From the NCBI GenBank assembly GCA_026122225.1, contig JANEZZ010000399.1, forward strand, positions 3,110,001 to 3,174,000: a stretch of DNA of 64,000 nt. Direction: 5' to 3'. The translations under genes and the position numbers were made by a program. Shown piece by piece: positions 22,915 through 34,545 of the stretch (position 1 is its first letter; the number at the start of each line of letters is the position of its first letter). Below the pieces are notes generated by a model, which did no database searches, was not told the origin of the DNA, and saw only the letters and a program-made list of their open reading frames with translations. Source of the DNA: Heloderma charlesbogerti (lineage: Eukaryota > Chordata > Lepidosauria > Squamata > Helodermatidae).

Positions 22915-24259
22915 CACCAGCTGCTTAGTGCATAGACACATTTCCGGGGGGGGGGGGGAAATTAAAAAGTGACAGGCATTCAAAATGAAGACAAGAATAA
23001 TATCCCAGTCAATCCTCAATCATTCCTATATGAGTGTTATGCTTATATGGTGACACAAGTGGAGCAAAGGAGGGGAGTGGCATCGACATTTTAAATTACC
23101 TAGGGCAGCAAAAAAAAAAAAAAGGGCTGGTCCTGCAAATCCTTAAAACAGGGATAGGAACCATATGTCAGGGATGGACAGGTGCTCTGCAAAAAAGTTC
23201 ACACACATACTCTCTCATACACAGCCATTCATACATCACACACACACACACACACACACATTCATTCACAAAAACACACATATCAACTGTGGGAAGCTTT
23301 TTTCAAGCCTAACTGCAATGCAGGGGTCGATTTGAGGGGAGGATCTCAATATGCGGGGAGGGTTAACCCCCCCTCCCCAACTGCGACACACCCCTCCAAA
23401 AATCACCTGCACATCCTGGGCAGGACATCAGAAAGCGCACAGCCATCCTAAGACAAGGACTCTAAACCCACCCAGGGAGGAAAAGGTTTTGACAAGCAGC
23501 CAAGAGCTAGGGCAAAGGCCACCACAGATGCACACGGACAGAGATGGGAGCTCGAGCCCCACCAGGGATAAGGGGAGAAATGTGCCCACTCAACTTCTGC
23601 ATAGCTGGCCAATGCAATCTTGTCAGGAGAAAAAGCCAAGAAGCTCGGGACTTGAACCCACGCTGCTAGCTCTACAAAGCAGTTCTCAGCCGATCAGAGG
23701 TGTCTTGCCAGCACATGTCTGTCAGCATCTGACGTTCCACTGGTGTAATAGGGCTCCTGTCAAAACCTATAGCCTCCCACCCGGCAGATCTTTAATACAG
23801 GCATATGCCCTTAACCTTTAAAACATTTGACCTCCAGTTTAGGATACAATATTTGCGAACTGAGATAAATGCACAAGCAAATGACTGAAAATATAACTTT
23901 ATTGTTTGCAGTGTTAAATTATTGCAATGTTAAAAAAACACCTTAGTTTCTTTTTAAAAAGAAAAGATGATAAATGACACCACATAAAGCAAGGAAACCC
24001 ACCATCCCTGCCAATCATATTTTCATACTCTCAGTTCTCCCTCTTAGCCAAACTGAGTTTTTTTTAGTGAATAACATGTATCATTAATACTTTTTTTTTT
24101 TAAATGGGGGCACTAATTGTACTAGCAGGTTTCAGTGAATAAATGGGATTTATTTCCAAGTAATTATGTTTGGCATGGGGTTGTGTTTTGTTTCATGTTT
24201 GCGTTACAATGAAATTTTGAGCTAAGGGACCCCAAAGCCATCTTAACTTGCTTGTGGTT
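22915..24259. other. Mostly unique sequence with simple repeats
   Basis: It contains a 13-G run (22946-22958), an A-run (23110-23123) and the (CA)n tract. A 156-residue plus-strand ORF at 23351-23821 has no domain or splice context and is probably chance. Confidence 0.4.
23236..23261. repeat. (CA)n microsatellite
   Basis: About 13 CA units. Confidence 0.95.
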
Positions 24260-24366
24260 GGCTTTGTTAAGTCAAAGGCAATTCTATGCACACTTATCTC
24301 ACAATAAGCTCCACTGAACACAGCGGGACTTGCTCCCAAGTAAACATGTGTAGGATTGCTCTGCAT
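24260..24366. repeat. Hairpin repeat, family C copy
   Basis: Arms caattctatgcacacttatc and aaacatgtgtaggattgctc are complementary. The middle carries 'ccactgaacacagcgggactt', typical of this squamate short repeat. No ORF. Confidence 0.65.
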
Positions 24367-25002
24367 CGTATAAGTTAAGAAAAAGGTATCTTTTCACGCT
24401 GTTTGTTGTAATCCACTTCCATATGGCTCCTTTTGGCATGAGCTTGTTACATAGCCAGCTGTTTATGTCTCCAGTTTTCAACTCCATTTTTGGCAAGATT
24501 AAAGAAAGGGAGGGAGGTTAACAAATGAGGGGAAAGAAAGAAAATCAGCAGTGATACAGAAATGTACCGTGCCTGTCTACCTCCCACAGGCTAAAATAGG
24601 CTTAATACTGAACTGTACGAAGTCCACTGCAGTGCAAGGTGCAACCTTTAACTTGCAGAGTAAATATAAAATGTGACCACATCAAGAGAAGCATGGAATT
24701 TGCACAGATAAAAATGTGTAACAACTATTATTACTACTCTGCTTCCCAGTTTCCTATTGTAATATACAGTAGCATAAACTTTTAAGAGCTGGTGTTGCTG
24801 GTTAGTGACTTAGGTGAGGGACAAGGCCATGGTATTGGGGACAGAATTCAGCTTCCTGAGAACCCCAGCTTTCATTTGTTTAAAGCATTTTTCTAGCCTT
24901 TTAGATCGCAAACATGGTCTTGAAGGTGTGTAGGTGGGCAAAGCAAGCTGGTTTCATTGCCGAGAACAGCTCTTCCCCCTCTCTAGGACTAACTAAGGTT
25001 GT

Positions 25003-25095
25003 AATCCTATACCTGCTTACCTGAGAGCAAGCCCAACTGAACTCAATGGGACATACTTTGAAGTATACATGGGTAGGATTACACTGTAAGGCTGG
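25003..25095. repeat. Hairpin repeat, family C copy
   Basis: Left arm gtaatcctatacctgcttac and right arm tatacatgggtaggattac are complementary. 'gaactcaatgggacatact' lies between them. Confidence 0.7.
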
Positions 25096-25096
25096 A

Positions 25097-25150
25097 ATCA
25101 TATAGATAGATAAAACTTTATTTCGGTCAAAGACCAGGCCAAACTGCAAT
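25097..25150 (-). mobile_element. Possible LINE 3' end
   Basis: A gatagataaaactttatt start followed by cggtcaaagaccaggccaaa resembles a LINE tail in reverse orientation. No coding part follows, so the family is unknown. Confidence 0.35.
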
Positions 25151-25363
25151 CATATGCACACTGGACTGGGAAAAACATGCATAGAACTTTGATATGCAAA
25201 CTAGAATCCATCTTGCAATATAAGGGGGGAAAGCATGCAAATTTGCTCAGTTTCTTCATTCATACCCATTGCATAATTTTGGTGAAGTATTCCAGTTTCC
25301 TGGGTGAGAATAATCAGAATCCTAAGAATTTAAGAGCTCTTATCTATCAATCCACTATCAGTC

Positions 25364-25436
25364 TGTCCATCCGTTCGTTCGTTCGTCCGTCCATTCATCC
25401 ATCCATCCATCCATTGATAGATTGACTGATTGATTT
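25364..25436. repeat. Imperfect tetranucleotide repeat
   Basis: Runs of gttc, gtcc, atcc and gatt units merge one into the next. Confidence 0.85.
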
Positions 25437-25700
25437 ATATAGTGCCATCCATATACATGAGTTTTACAAGTTTCCTATACCAAGGGACTTACAAATTAAC
25501 AATAAACACAGGGAACAGAGGAGAGAGGGCATGGAGATAGGGGTAAACAGAAAAAGAATATGTGATTTCAAGGACATGCACTTTAGCTTAGTTACAGTAA
25601 GGTAGTGGTTGTTCCACGGGCTTTCTGTAAAAGGTGAGTTTTGAGGAGAGACTTGAAGGAAGTAAGGGAGGTGTTGGACTGCCACCAATATACCACACAT
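25437..25700 (-). mobile_element. L2-type LINE 3'-end fragment
   Basis: It starts tttatatagtgccatccata, the usual L2-class tail in reverse, and carries a decayed coding remnant near 'aaggtgagttttgaggagag'. Frameshifts are present. Confidence 0.5.
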
Positions 25701-26444
25701 ACCTTATGTCCTGACATCATTATAGTGCATGGTCCCCCAAGTCCAGCAGCAGCAGCCAGTGATACAGAGTGGAGGTGGGAAAACTGACATCAGGTCAAGA
25801 AGTAAGTTGAATGAAATGTTCAGGGGTGCTGGGACTTTTGACACTTGGCTTCCATTTTCAGTGGGAGCCCCATCATCTTCATAAGGGATATTTGAATTAA
25901 CTCCTGGGTTAGAAAAGCTTTTGTGTCTGAAGCCACCATGGTTGTCAGCCAACAATCCCACAGATTGTTGTCAGCAAAATCAGTCAACTAGAGAATACAT
26001 TTTTAAATAAACAAACCTTGCTAATTTGTTTTTGGAAAGTTGCATTTTGAGAAAACAAAACATGTGCTTGCTGGGAAACATTCTTGGTGTTCAAGACTGA
26101 GATAAATGAAATCATGCCCCATCTCCTCCTTTTCAAGAAAAAGAGAGTCCCTTTTACTAGAAGAAAAGCATAATTAAGTGCAATGCAGAAGCTTCTTTAG
26201 ACATTTATTAAATAAGATTTCAGCATCACAGGCTTTAACTGTAAACTGAAGAAATGCATTGTATGAACCACAACTTGCTACTTACCACACTGCATCACAG
26301 GGTGCTTCTAGCTGATGCTTTTATCAAGCCATCACCATGACTCATTCACAGAGTTTTATAGGGGGTCTTCCACTCATAGCTTTCCCATGTTTTCTCACCA
26401 CTTCTTCCTTCTTTTTTCTTACTACAGAAAATTCACTAAGGCCA

Positions 26445-26640
26445 GGGCATCCTGGGAGTTGTAAGACTTCTTTCTGTCTAAACATGCATAAGATTGCGCC
26501 CTTACGGTACAGTCCTTTGCATGTTTAGGCAGAAAAAAAGTCCTACAGTTTCCAGCATTTCCCAGCCAGCATGGCTTGCTGGGGAATCCTGAGAATTGTA
26601 GAGCTTTTTTCTGTCTAAACATATGTAGGATTGTGCCTTT
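26445..26640. repeat. Hairpin repeat family B, one half-copy plus one full copy
   Basis: 26445-26504 is a right half ending aaacatgcataagattgcgc. 26506-26640 is a full inverted copy with arms tttgcatgtttaggcagaaa and ttctgtctaaacatatgtag and loop 'cagccagcatggcttgctgg'. A (TC)n run follows. Confidence 0.75.
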
Positions 26641-27399
26641 GATCTCTCTCTCTCTCCATATGTTAGCTACTCCCACCCCACCACCCCCTGCCCAGCCAAT
26701 ATGATCTAACATCCAACTTCAAGGTCTATAGTTTTTTTTTAAAGGAATAGCTAATTCTGATTATATTTTTGAGGGAAAATGTGGTCACATGCCACATCTA
26801 CTCACATTAGCTGTGTAATGTTGAAGCAATCGATTCATGTATGGTCTCCCTTTCTCTTCTGTGAACTGGTAAATATGGAAAACCTGCACAATGCCTTCTG
26901 ATTGCTAGCACTAGCACCACACCATCTGGAAGCACCCACTGGTTATGATACATAAATCCAGCCAACAATTTCAGGGCCTTAGACATACAGCTTTTGTCCT
27001 CCCAGGACAAAAAGGGGCAGAGAGGGGAAGCGTCTCTCATTGGTTGAGCAGCCCCTGCCATTCAGATGGCGTTCACTCCAACCCCCTCCCCCCTACCCAG
27101 AAGTATGTTACGTGATGCGAGTTGAAATGGGGCGATACATACCCGCATGGAGCCTTGCCTGGACCAAAAGCGGCTCCTAGAAAAATGCGGGTGAGCCACT
27201 CTTCCCTTCTCCTTCCATTGTCATGGAGACACAGCCCTGGCCTGAACATAAGTACTTCTAAGTCACCCTTTTGTTCATGTGGCCTTATGCCTGCTCAGTG
27301 TATCCCCTGCTTTCCCATTCCTTCTGCTGGATTATGTGGCTCCTGAATTTTGCCTCCCCTAATCTCAGTACTGGTTCTCCCCTAGATACTCTGATCAGG

Positions 27400-27715
27400 C
27401 ACTTCAGGTCATGGGTGCAGAACTGGCCCACCTGGGGGCGAAATCAGACACTCTGGGGCCCCACCCCCCATTGCCCTGGCCACCACCCTTTCCCCCAATC
27501 AATCAATCATTTGATGGTTTCCCAGTTTTTATGTGGTTTCCCCCTATTCAAAAGGTTGAAATGCCTCCCTTAAGGCTTAGTTACTGGCAGAAAGAGTTTT
27601 AAGCTAAAATATGCTGGCATTTTGGCCCTGCCCCCTTTTTTCCTTGGTCCCACCCGAGAGTTTCTCTGAAATGATATTTAGCCCTCAGGATAAAAGAGTT
27701 TCAACACCCCTGCTT
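27400..27715. mobile_element. hAT-derived repeat (probable)
   Basis: The ends are weakly inverted: 'catgggtgcagaactggccc' on the left and, read from the right, aggggtgttgaaactctttt. Internal text 'ggccctgccccctt' matches the composition of the 10.77-kb element. Target duplication not identified. Confidence 0.4.
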
Positions 27716-27900
27716 TAAGTGGTTCTAGGTCCTGGCTTCCAACTACCTCTGCCTCCATCTTGGCCTTCCTGTGGATCCACCATGCTCTGGACCCTCTTCA
27801 GTTCCTGTGACTTGTATGCCTCAGGCCTAGTAATGCTGATAAATTCCTTTCCACATACCTGTGTTGCTTGGTCCCTGCCTTGCAGTGATTTGTTTCCCCT

Positions 27901-28341
27901 TTGTTTCCCATTTACCTCGCCACAGCCAGCGATGCCTCAGCCCCGGAACTTTACCTCTCTGACATAGCAGGAGCCAGTTCTGACGGAAAAAAGACACTCC
28001 TGGGACTTCGGCAGCGATTGTGTAGAAAGGCCCAAACACTGTGTATACCAGGGATCTTGTGCTCATTTGCGGAACTTGGAGAAACCTTTGCGTTGACAGG
28101 AAATCAATTTAAATACCTACTACTGAGAGATTGTATTACTAATTCCTTTTTCAACCCTTCTCTGATGACTAAAAGCACGGAAAAGGTGCTGCATTTTGCC
28201 AAGCCAATCAGCTGTATAAACGCTCGTTTAATCTCTGACATAGAGATAACACAGGCTCTGCTTCTACCATCTATCTGCAGAGAATCCATTAGGTATCAGT
28301 TGGACCTCAAGGGGCCTCAGAGTCTGTCCACATTGATCTGA
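27901..28341 (+). other. 146-residue ORF, possibly an old LINE fragment
   Basis: It is one of the longer uninterrupted ORFs outside simple sequence. Residues around 66-80 read ALTGNQFKYLLLRDCI, which resembles the segment of L1-type ORF2 proteins that reads roughly xNQFFRYLQLRH. Nothing else matches and no RT motif is visible. It may be an L1 remnant or chance. Confidence 0.25.
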
Positions 28342-28887
28342 TAGCAGGACCCCAGTTTGTTTGGTCTGGAGACACCATCCTTTATCTATCTGAAATGTCA
28401 CAGCACATACATGCCACCATACAGCAAAATCATTATAGATTAGAGTCAGTTTCTGGTGGCAGATTAATCCGACTCTTTCCTCCCCAATCACCTTGAAAGA
28501 GATTTTACTGCCGTATTCCGTGTTAAGTTAGTAAATACATGAAACAAAACAGGATAGAGCTCAGGTTTGTGACATACTCCAACCTTCATTTGTTTCTGGT
28601 TTTCACTCCTGATACTTTGGGAAACCAACAAGTTACATTTTTCTTTGCCGATAATGTGCTTTGGAGAAAAAGAAATGAACACACTGGTGACACTCTCTAT
28701 GCATGTGCTTCAGAGCTCAAATATGGTTTACAGTGGTGGCAGTTGGGATATTGTTTATATTTGACACCTTTTAAAACAAATTCCAATTATAACATTGGTT
28801 AAAACAGCACAATGATACAATAAAAATCCAACACAGATATCTTTAAACAATCTGAAGACTAAGTTCACAAACACAAGTACCAACACA

Positions 28888-29212
28888 GGCTGATTTCACG
28901 CAACACGACAACCCATACTCAAGGTTGAGTATGGGTTGAGTGTGGGTTGTCATTGAACCATGGGTTGTTGTGTTGTGTGAACCCAGCTGTGCTAACAACC
29001 CATGGTTTGTTAACCTTGAACAACCCACAGTTCATAACCAAACAACACACCACAGGTTCTCTTTGTGGATTGTTCATGGTTAACAAACCATGGTTTGCTA
29101 CTACGGCTAGGTTCACACAACATAACATCTCATGGTTCAACAACAACCCAAGGTTCAACAATAACCCAGACTCAACCTTGAGTGTGGGTTGTTGTGCTGT
29201 GTGAAACCAGCC
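28888..29212. repeat. Nested palindromic repeat cluster built on ACAACCCA
   Basis: Three adjacent inverted units are visible. 28888-28987 runs from ggctgatttcacgcaacacg to tgttgtgtgaacccagc. 28992-29102 runs from ctaacaacccatggtttgtt to aacaaaccatggtttgcta. 29106-29212 runs from ggctaggttcacacaacata to tgctgtgtgaaaccagcc. Many ORFs here are by-products of the repeats. Confidence 0.8.
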
Positions 29213-29214
29213 AA

Positions 29215-29480
29215 TGACCAGGTTCACATAATCACTGGGGGAAAAGAAACAACTGTGGCTTCTTCCCCTGCTCATGCACCTGTCATCTGCCTAATTACCT
29301 GCAACACAGCGTGGGTTATCATGTCTAAACCACCCCACCACCCCTATAACAACCCATGGGTTGTGGGGTGGTTTAGAAGTCAGCCCTGCTATGCACTACA
29401 CTGGGTTCCAATGACACGATAACCTGCGCTGTATTGTGGGTAAAGCACAGGTGCGCAAGTATGCGCATGAGCAGGAAATC
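29215..29480. repeat. Further palindromic unit in the same cluster
   Basis: caacacagcgtgggttatca (29311) pairs with the complement tgataacc(t)gcgctgtattg near 29416. Inside it ctaaaccaccccac (29325-29338) pairs perfectly with gtggggtggtttag. Outer segments cctgctcatgcacct and aggtgcgca…gcatgagcagg also pair. Confidence 0.75.
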
Positions 29481-29867
29481 ACATCTTGTCTGAAACTACA
29501 TCTTCTTTCTCGGTTAACTATGGATAGCTAAGAGGTGGTTATTGGCCCAACAGGATGTAGAGCATCATGTTTTATTAGCCAAATATGTGGAACCTTCCAT
29601 TACAAAGGATCATAACAATAGCATAGGTTTAGGAGGACCATAAGTGGAAGAAAAAAAAAACACCCAGTCACTTGCACTGTGCTGCAGGAAGGCACCCAAG
29701 ATATGACTAACCAAGTTGTGCATGAATGGTGTCACTCTCATTTCACCTAACGTGACAGCCAAGATGAGTTTTGGGATACCTGTCAGATAGAAAAATCTAA
29801 GCTAAAGTAAAACAGTCTTGATAAGACTAGCAAAATGGGGAGGAGTGGGAGTTCCATGCATTCATTT

Positions 29868-30305
29868 CTTTTAATTTAATTTATTTCAATTCTATAATGC
29901 CCAATAGCAAAAGTGGTTCACAAAAAGTACAAGAAACAACATAATTCAAATAATACAAACTCTTTTAATGAATAATGTGTTTTTCATACACAAATGAAAA
30001 ACAATTTAAAATAGCTAAAAACAGGTACAATAAACTACTGGGGCCCAAGAAAACTCCCATTAAAAGCCCCATCATAGGCAGTCAAATGCCTGGAGATAGA
30101 GGTATGTCTTAACCTGGTGCGGAAAAAAATGACAGTGTTGGCGTCAGGCAGACCTCAATGTGGAGAGCATTCCACAATTGTGGGGCTACCATTGAGAAGG
30201 CCCTCTCCCTTATTGCCATCTTCTGAACCCCCCTTGGAGGAGGCACTCAGAAGTTATCCCTAGGGTATCACTAGACAGAAGCAACATCCAAGGCGAATTT
30301 TGGTT
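29868..30305 (-). mobile_element. CR1/L2-type LINE 3' fragment
   Basis: A tail 'ctataatgcccaatagc' is followed on the minus strand by coding remnants answering 'gagaaggccctctccc', equivalent to the [13 protein letters not shown] block elsewhere. It is 5'-truncated with stops. Confidence 0.7.
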
Positions 30306-31218
30306 CCTTCTCAGGTAAAACATCTGAAGAAATCTGAGAGAAACCAAACAAGTTTCAGTAAGACTAACAACATTTCTCAAAGAGTGTTCACACATTTTTA
30401 TACCTGTAGCTTATACAACAGCTTGCACATCAGAATTTAGGGAACCGATATTTGGACATCATCATCACCATCCCTCTACACCGCTTAATATATTAAAATC
30501 CCTAAGCAGTGGCCTTATATTGCTCACAAAAGCCACATACTCAGGCACCTTACAAGCCACAAGTTTTCCACATGTTGAAAGTTCTCTTTGCATGGACAGG
30601 GGATCTTTGAATCCTATCCAATAAGTACCACAACAGATCAGAGTTACAATGAAAAGTTCATTCTGGCGCGTACTGCTGGTTACACTTCTGGGCACCATGG
30701 TGCAAGGTTGATCTGGCATCTGAGAGGTGTCTCAGCAGTGAAAAACTGATACGCAGGCAGATACATTTCCAGACCCCAGCTATATCACCACCACATATTT
30801 ACAGAGCTCCCTGCATGTACAAAATTAATACGTTAGGCAGAAAGTTTGTAGCCCAGCCTTCTCCCCGATATGCCGGTTTTGTACGCACACGTCGCACATG
30901 GGATTTTTGTTTGGAAGAACATTCCAAAATTGTGACAGCAACCTACCCCAGATGCAGTCTGGCATAGTGGCATAGTCCAGGAGGAAAAACTGCAGCATAT
31001 GATTGTCCCAATGATGTCTTGCATCTCTAGCTCTTCCAGAAACCACCTGCCCTGCTCCACACCATTTTCACAATGTGTCATGATTCCTTATGGTTCCTTA
31101 TCAGCAGCTCACACTGTGAAAACATGCCTGCTAAAATCGAATTTAGAACTAAGATGCTGAAATCCTGGGTCGCAGCCAATTGTGTACTAGCTCGTTAGAG
31201 AACTACCGTATTTCAGAC
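30306..31218. other. Unique sequence
   Basis: No exon or repeat recognised. Overlapping minus-strand ORFs at 30.8-31.1 kb are short and cysteine-rich without a recognisable spacing. Confidence 0.35.
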
Positions 31219-31284
31219 TTCCCCAACCTGGTGTGCTCCGGATGTGTTGAACTCCCAATAACCTCAGCCAGCATGGCCATAGGC
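31219..31284. repeat. Hairpin repeat, family A fragment
   Basis: Left arm ttccccaacctggtgtgctc and the loop 'agccagcatggcc' remain; the right arm is lost. Confidence 0.65.
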
Positions 31285-32837
31285 TGCCCTGTTTCCTTCA
31301 GTGACTGCTTTTTTTTTTTTTAACTACTTTGCATCATACATACACAGTGCCTGAAGTGGAGCTGCTTTGTGAATGTCACCTTCTTTCTTAGCGCTAAACC
31401 GCACATGAGGAGGGGAGATACTATATGCAATAGGCACAGCAATCTTGTGCTACGGGTGCTGTCAGACTGCACCACCCACCCTGATACTGGTAGTCCCCAG
31501 TCTGCCATTTGGAGCAGCAAGGATCAGCATGTCTGATACCCCAAAAAGCCTCAACCTCAAAAGAAGCCATAGGGATGCATGGCAGATTACAAGAAAGTGG
31601 CAGCAGAGGACAGCACAAAAGACTTGTGCATTGTCCCCCTAGTTTCAGGTGATCTTCTAAGGGGAAAACCTGTCTACTATTTGTTAAAATCAAGTTCTGT
31701 TTATGCTTTTGCATTTCACCATGGAAATAATGTGTGGGTTCACTTATTCTGTCTGATACCCAGAAGGATGGAAAGACAGTCCAAGACCTTTTGTACATCC
31801 CCTGTCAAAACTTTCTCATAAACTACACGCAGCCCTAGGAATTACTTTGATCTAGAGTTACTGGGATATGTTAACATGTTTGAGCAATCAGAAACTCATA
31901 TAATTTAGAGTGCTGTTTACTTAGGGGTAGTGATATGGAAGGAGCTACATGAGAGACACAGTCCTGATCATCTGCAGATGTGGATAACAAAGGTTACCTT
32001 TCTAAACACATCTGAGGCCACTTCTCCTGTGGTTTTATCACAGGACAACAGTCTGACTAGCAGTGGCTATACCAATACAAACGTTCTGCTCTTTGTTTTT
32101 CATTGTGTGTGTAGGGGAAGGATGTTGCTCAGGCCCAAAGTATTGTTTGCATATCTGCCATAGTTACATATAAAGTGGAGGTTGGGAGTTTTAACGCAAA
32201 AAACATGCAGGGGTGAGGAGAGCTGAACCCTCCGATTTTAATTCTCCACATTCCATCGCTTTAGGCCAGTGGTGGAGTGCGGAGGTTTGAAACAACAGGC
32301 TTGCTCCCTGCCCAGTTCATGTGTTCAGTGAAGTGCAACGGAGGAGGTGTTACTTACAAGTAGACATGTTCAGCCAACATCCCCCCTTGTGTCTACCCTT
32401 GCTCAGCAGGAAGAAGGCTCCTTTGGGGGCAATCACCCTTTAACCACATTAAACTTATGTGCACATTCGCTGGTCTGGGCATTTCAAAAAGAGCAGGCAA
32501 AGGGATTCTCCTGACCCCTCTCTCCGCTCGAGGGAATGAGTTGCTGCCAAGCAGACATGTTTTGCCTGCTCCTCTCCTTGGGTCCACCTTTCCTGATGCC
32601 ACTTTCCCTTCCACCAATCAGCACTTCTTCCCACAGCCTGCACCGAAGGCAGTTCAGGTCACACAGACTCCCAAACCATGATGGGAAAATCCGTCCAAAA
32701 AGCAGTTTGCAACAAAACGGGTTTTACAGCATGAAAAGCCACGCTTGCTATGGAGAGGGGTTGTGTGTCATGTGCCACGATCATCTTGGGGGTGCAGTAG
32801 GACTGGAGTAAATGCCCCATGTAGATGGGACCAGAGG
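31285..32837. other. Unique sequence
   Basis: A T-run lies at 31310-31320. ORFs up to 125 residues (31421-31798 minus) have no visible domain. No splice-consistent exon found. Confidence 0.35.
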
Positions 32838-32962
32838 CAGTGGAAGCCAGTGACTCTGATTTTGGTGGGGCTGTGAATCCATCCTGGGCTTCAGTCAGAA
32901 CCAGCCAGAACTCTAGAGTGGATTTACAGCCCCACCGAAATCAGAGCCACCAGCCTCCACTG
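32838..32962. repeat. MITE-like palindromic repeat
   Basis: The left arm runs from cagtggaagccagtgactct through 'ggtggggctgtgaatcca' and pairs with the right arm from 'tggatttacagccccacc' to accagcctccactg. Arms are about 45 bp with few mismatches around a ~30-bp loop. Confidence 0.8.
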
Positions 32963-33887
32963 TACTGAGGGTGTTTTGCACAAGGGCCCTGTCAGGCACC
33001 GTAGGGTGCAGCCTTAGACATTTCTCTATGGGAATATACATTTCTTACTGAGGTTTATTTATTAATAAATCTTGCCTGATTTTGGATTCTCTATTTAGAG
33101 ATTTCAGAATATTTTAATTTTCCATTTCTGTTCCATTTTTTGGCTCACAAGGGGACTCTGAGGCAACTAATTTCTTCAAAATAATAAAATACATAATTAA
33201 AAACAAATCAATAATATGCAATAAAACAAATCATAAAACCATAATCATAACTATGCAATAATATAATTAGCAGCAAGCGAACTCAATCAGCTAATCACCC
33301 CCCTGTGGCTCTTATGAATCAACAACAGTAATTCAATACTGGGTATAGAAAAGATTAATAAAAGACACTCAGTCCTGACCAGGTAACTCTTTTGTGGTAT
33401 GTAGGTGTGTGACACTGTCACTCCTTTTCCCTCCTCTTGGTTCTGCTATTCTTTGAGGCTATGCAGTTCAAATCCATAACAAGCAGCAGCAGAAATAACC
33501 ATGAGTAAGCAGCACCATTTTTTGCACTAATAGCCTGGGCTGGATCTACACTTACCACCTTTTTTCACTTCCAATGAGGTTTTACCACACGCCTTTCACA
33601 CTACGCAGTAGCTGCCTTGAACTGGAACCAGAATTTCCCACTTCCATGCTCCCGCTTTCAATACCCTAATATCCTGGTATTTCCCCTTAATGTGCTCTGA
33701 TTTTCCACCTTCGCTGCCATATCCAATCATACTCCCCTCCCCCACCTGTCCATATGCGGTGGTGTTTATATTTCCCTCCTGTCCAATCACAGCTCTTGAC
33801 AGCCCCATGTCTTCTTCCAGCTACCAATCGCATAGCTTCTTCAGAAGCTCCCATTCCCTCAGCAACAAGCAAAGGGCTGGATGTGTG

Positions 33888-33963
33888 CAGTGCTTGTCTG
33901 ATCTCGCAAGCTAAGCAGGGTCTGTCCCGGTCAGTGCTTGGATGGGAGACCGCCTGGGAATCA
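33888..33963 (+). mobile_element. 5S rRNA-derived SINE head
   Basis: From 33895 the sequence matches vertebrate 5S rRNA from about base 37 to 103: gtctgatctcgcaagctaag, then cagggtct, and tgcttggatgggagaccgcc. This spans the internal A box, intermediate element and C box used by TFIIIA and Pol III. The 5' part of 5S is replaced by unrelated sequence and the 3' end runs into 'tcaggcttcctgcc'. It is therefore a SINE head or 5S pseudogene, not a working 5S gene. Confidence 0.8.
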
Positions 33964-34184
33964 GGCTTCCTGCCTGAGCAGGGTGTTGTTGTATCCCTTC
34001 AAATGAGATTAAGTTTTACCCCCTCCTATCCCCTGCTGTGGATGGGTTTTTTAAAAAAAAAATTAAGATATTATCCTCGCAGAATTGGGGCTTCTCCACG
34101 ATGTTTTTTTTTCTAATTGAGGCATGATCTTCGAAGCTGTGAAGCTTCATATGTAATACATATATTAGGGAAAACAGCCTCAAA

Positions 34185-34545
34185 ATGCCCCAGGAGCACT
34201 TGAAGTACAGTCTTTAGTGTGGCAGCACCTACCCTCTGGAACACTTTACCAACTGATATTAGACAGACACCCACAGCTCTGTTCCGACTTCTTCTTAAAC
34301 CTCCTCTCCTCACACAAGGCTTTCCCTGAAGTGTGACCCAGCCAGCTATGGTTTGTAGCATGCAATAGAGTGTGTGCTTTTATTGTTGATTAATTTGTAC
34401 TGTATTGTTTTTTATTGTTATATTTATTATTCTTTTGATGCCATTGTATTTTATGTTTTTATGTTCACCACTTCGATACCTTTGTGGAAAGCAGACTATA
34501 AATTTGAATAATAAAATAAAATATTATTAAAATATTATAAAACCA
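34185..34545 (+). mobile_element. CR1/L2-type LINE 3' end
   Basis: The plus-strand remnant encodes APTLWNTLPTDIRQTP and a following FRLLLKP, the C-terminal LINE block. An AT-rich 3' UTR follows, ending in 'aataaaataaaatatt'. 5'-truncated. Confidence 0.75.

Noticed and set aside
28919..29275. 118-residue minus-strand ORF with repeated NHGLL-like units
   Set aside because: A by-product of the palindromic ACAACCCA repeats on both strands.
33895..33961. Functional 5S rRNA gene
   Set aside because: Only the internal part of 5S is present, with several substitutions, and the terminal helix cannot form.
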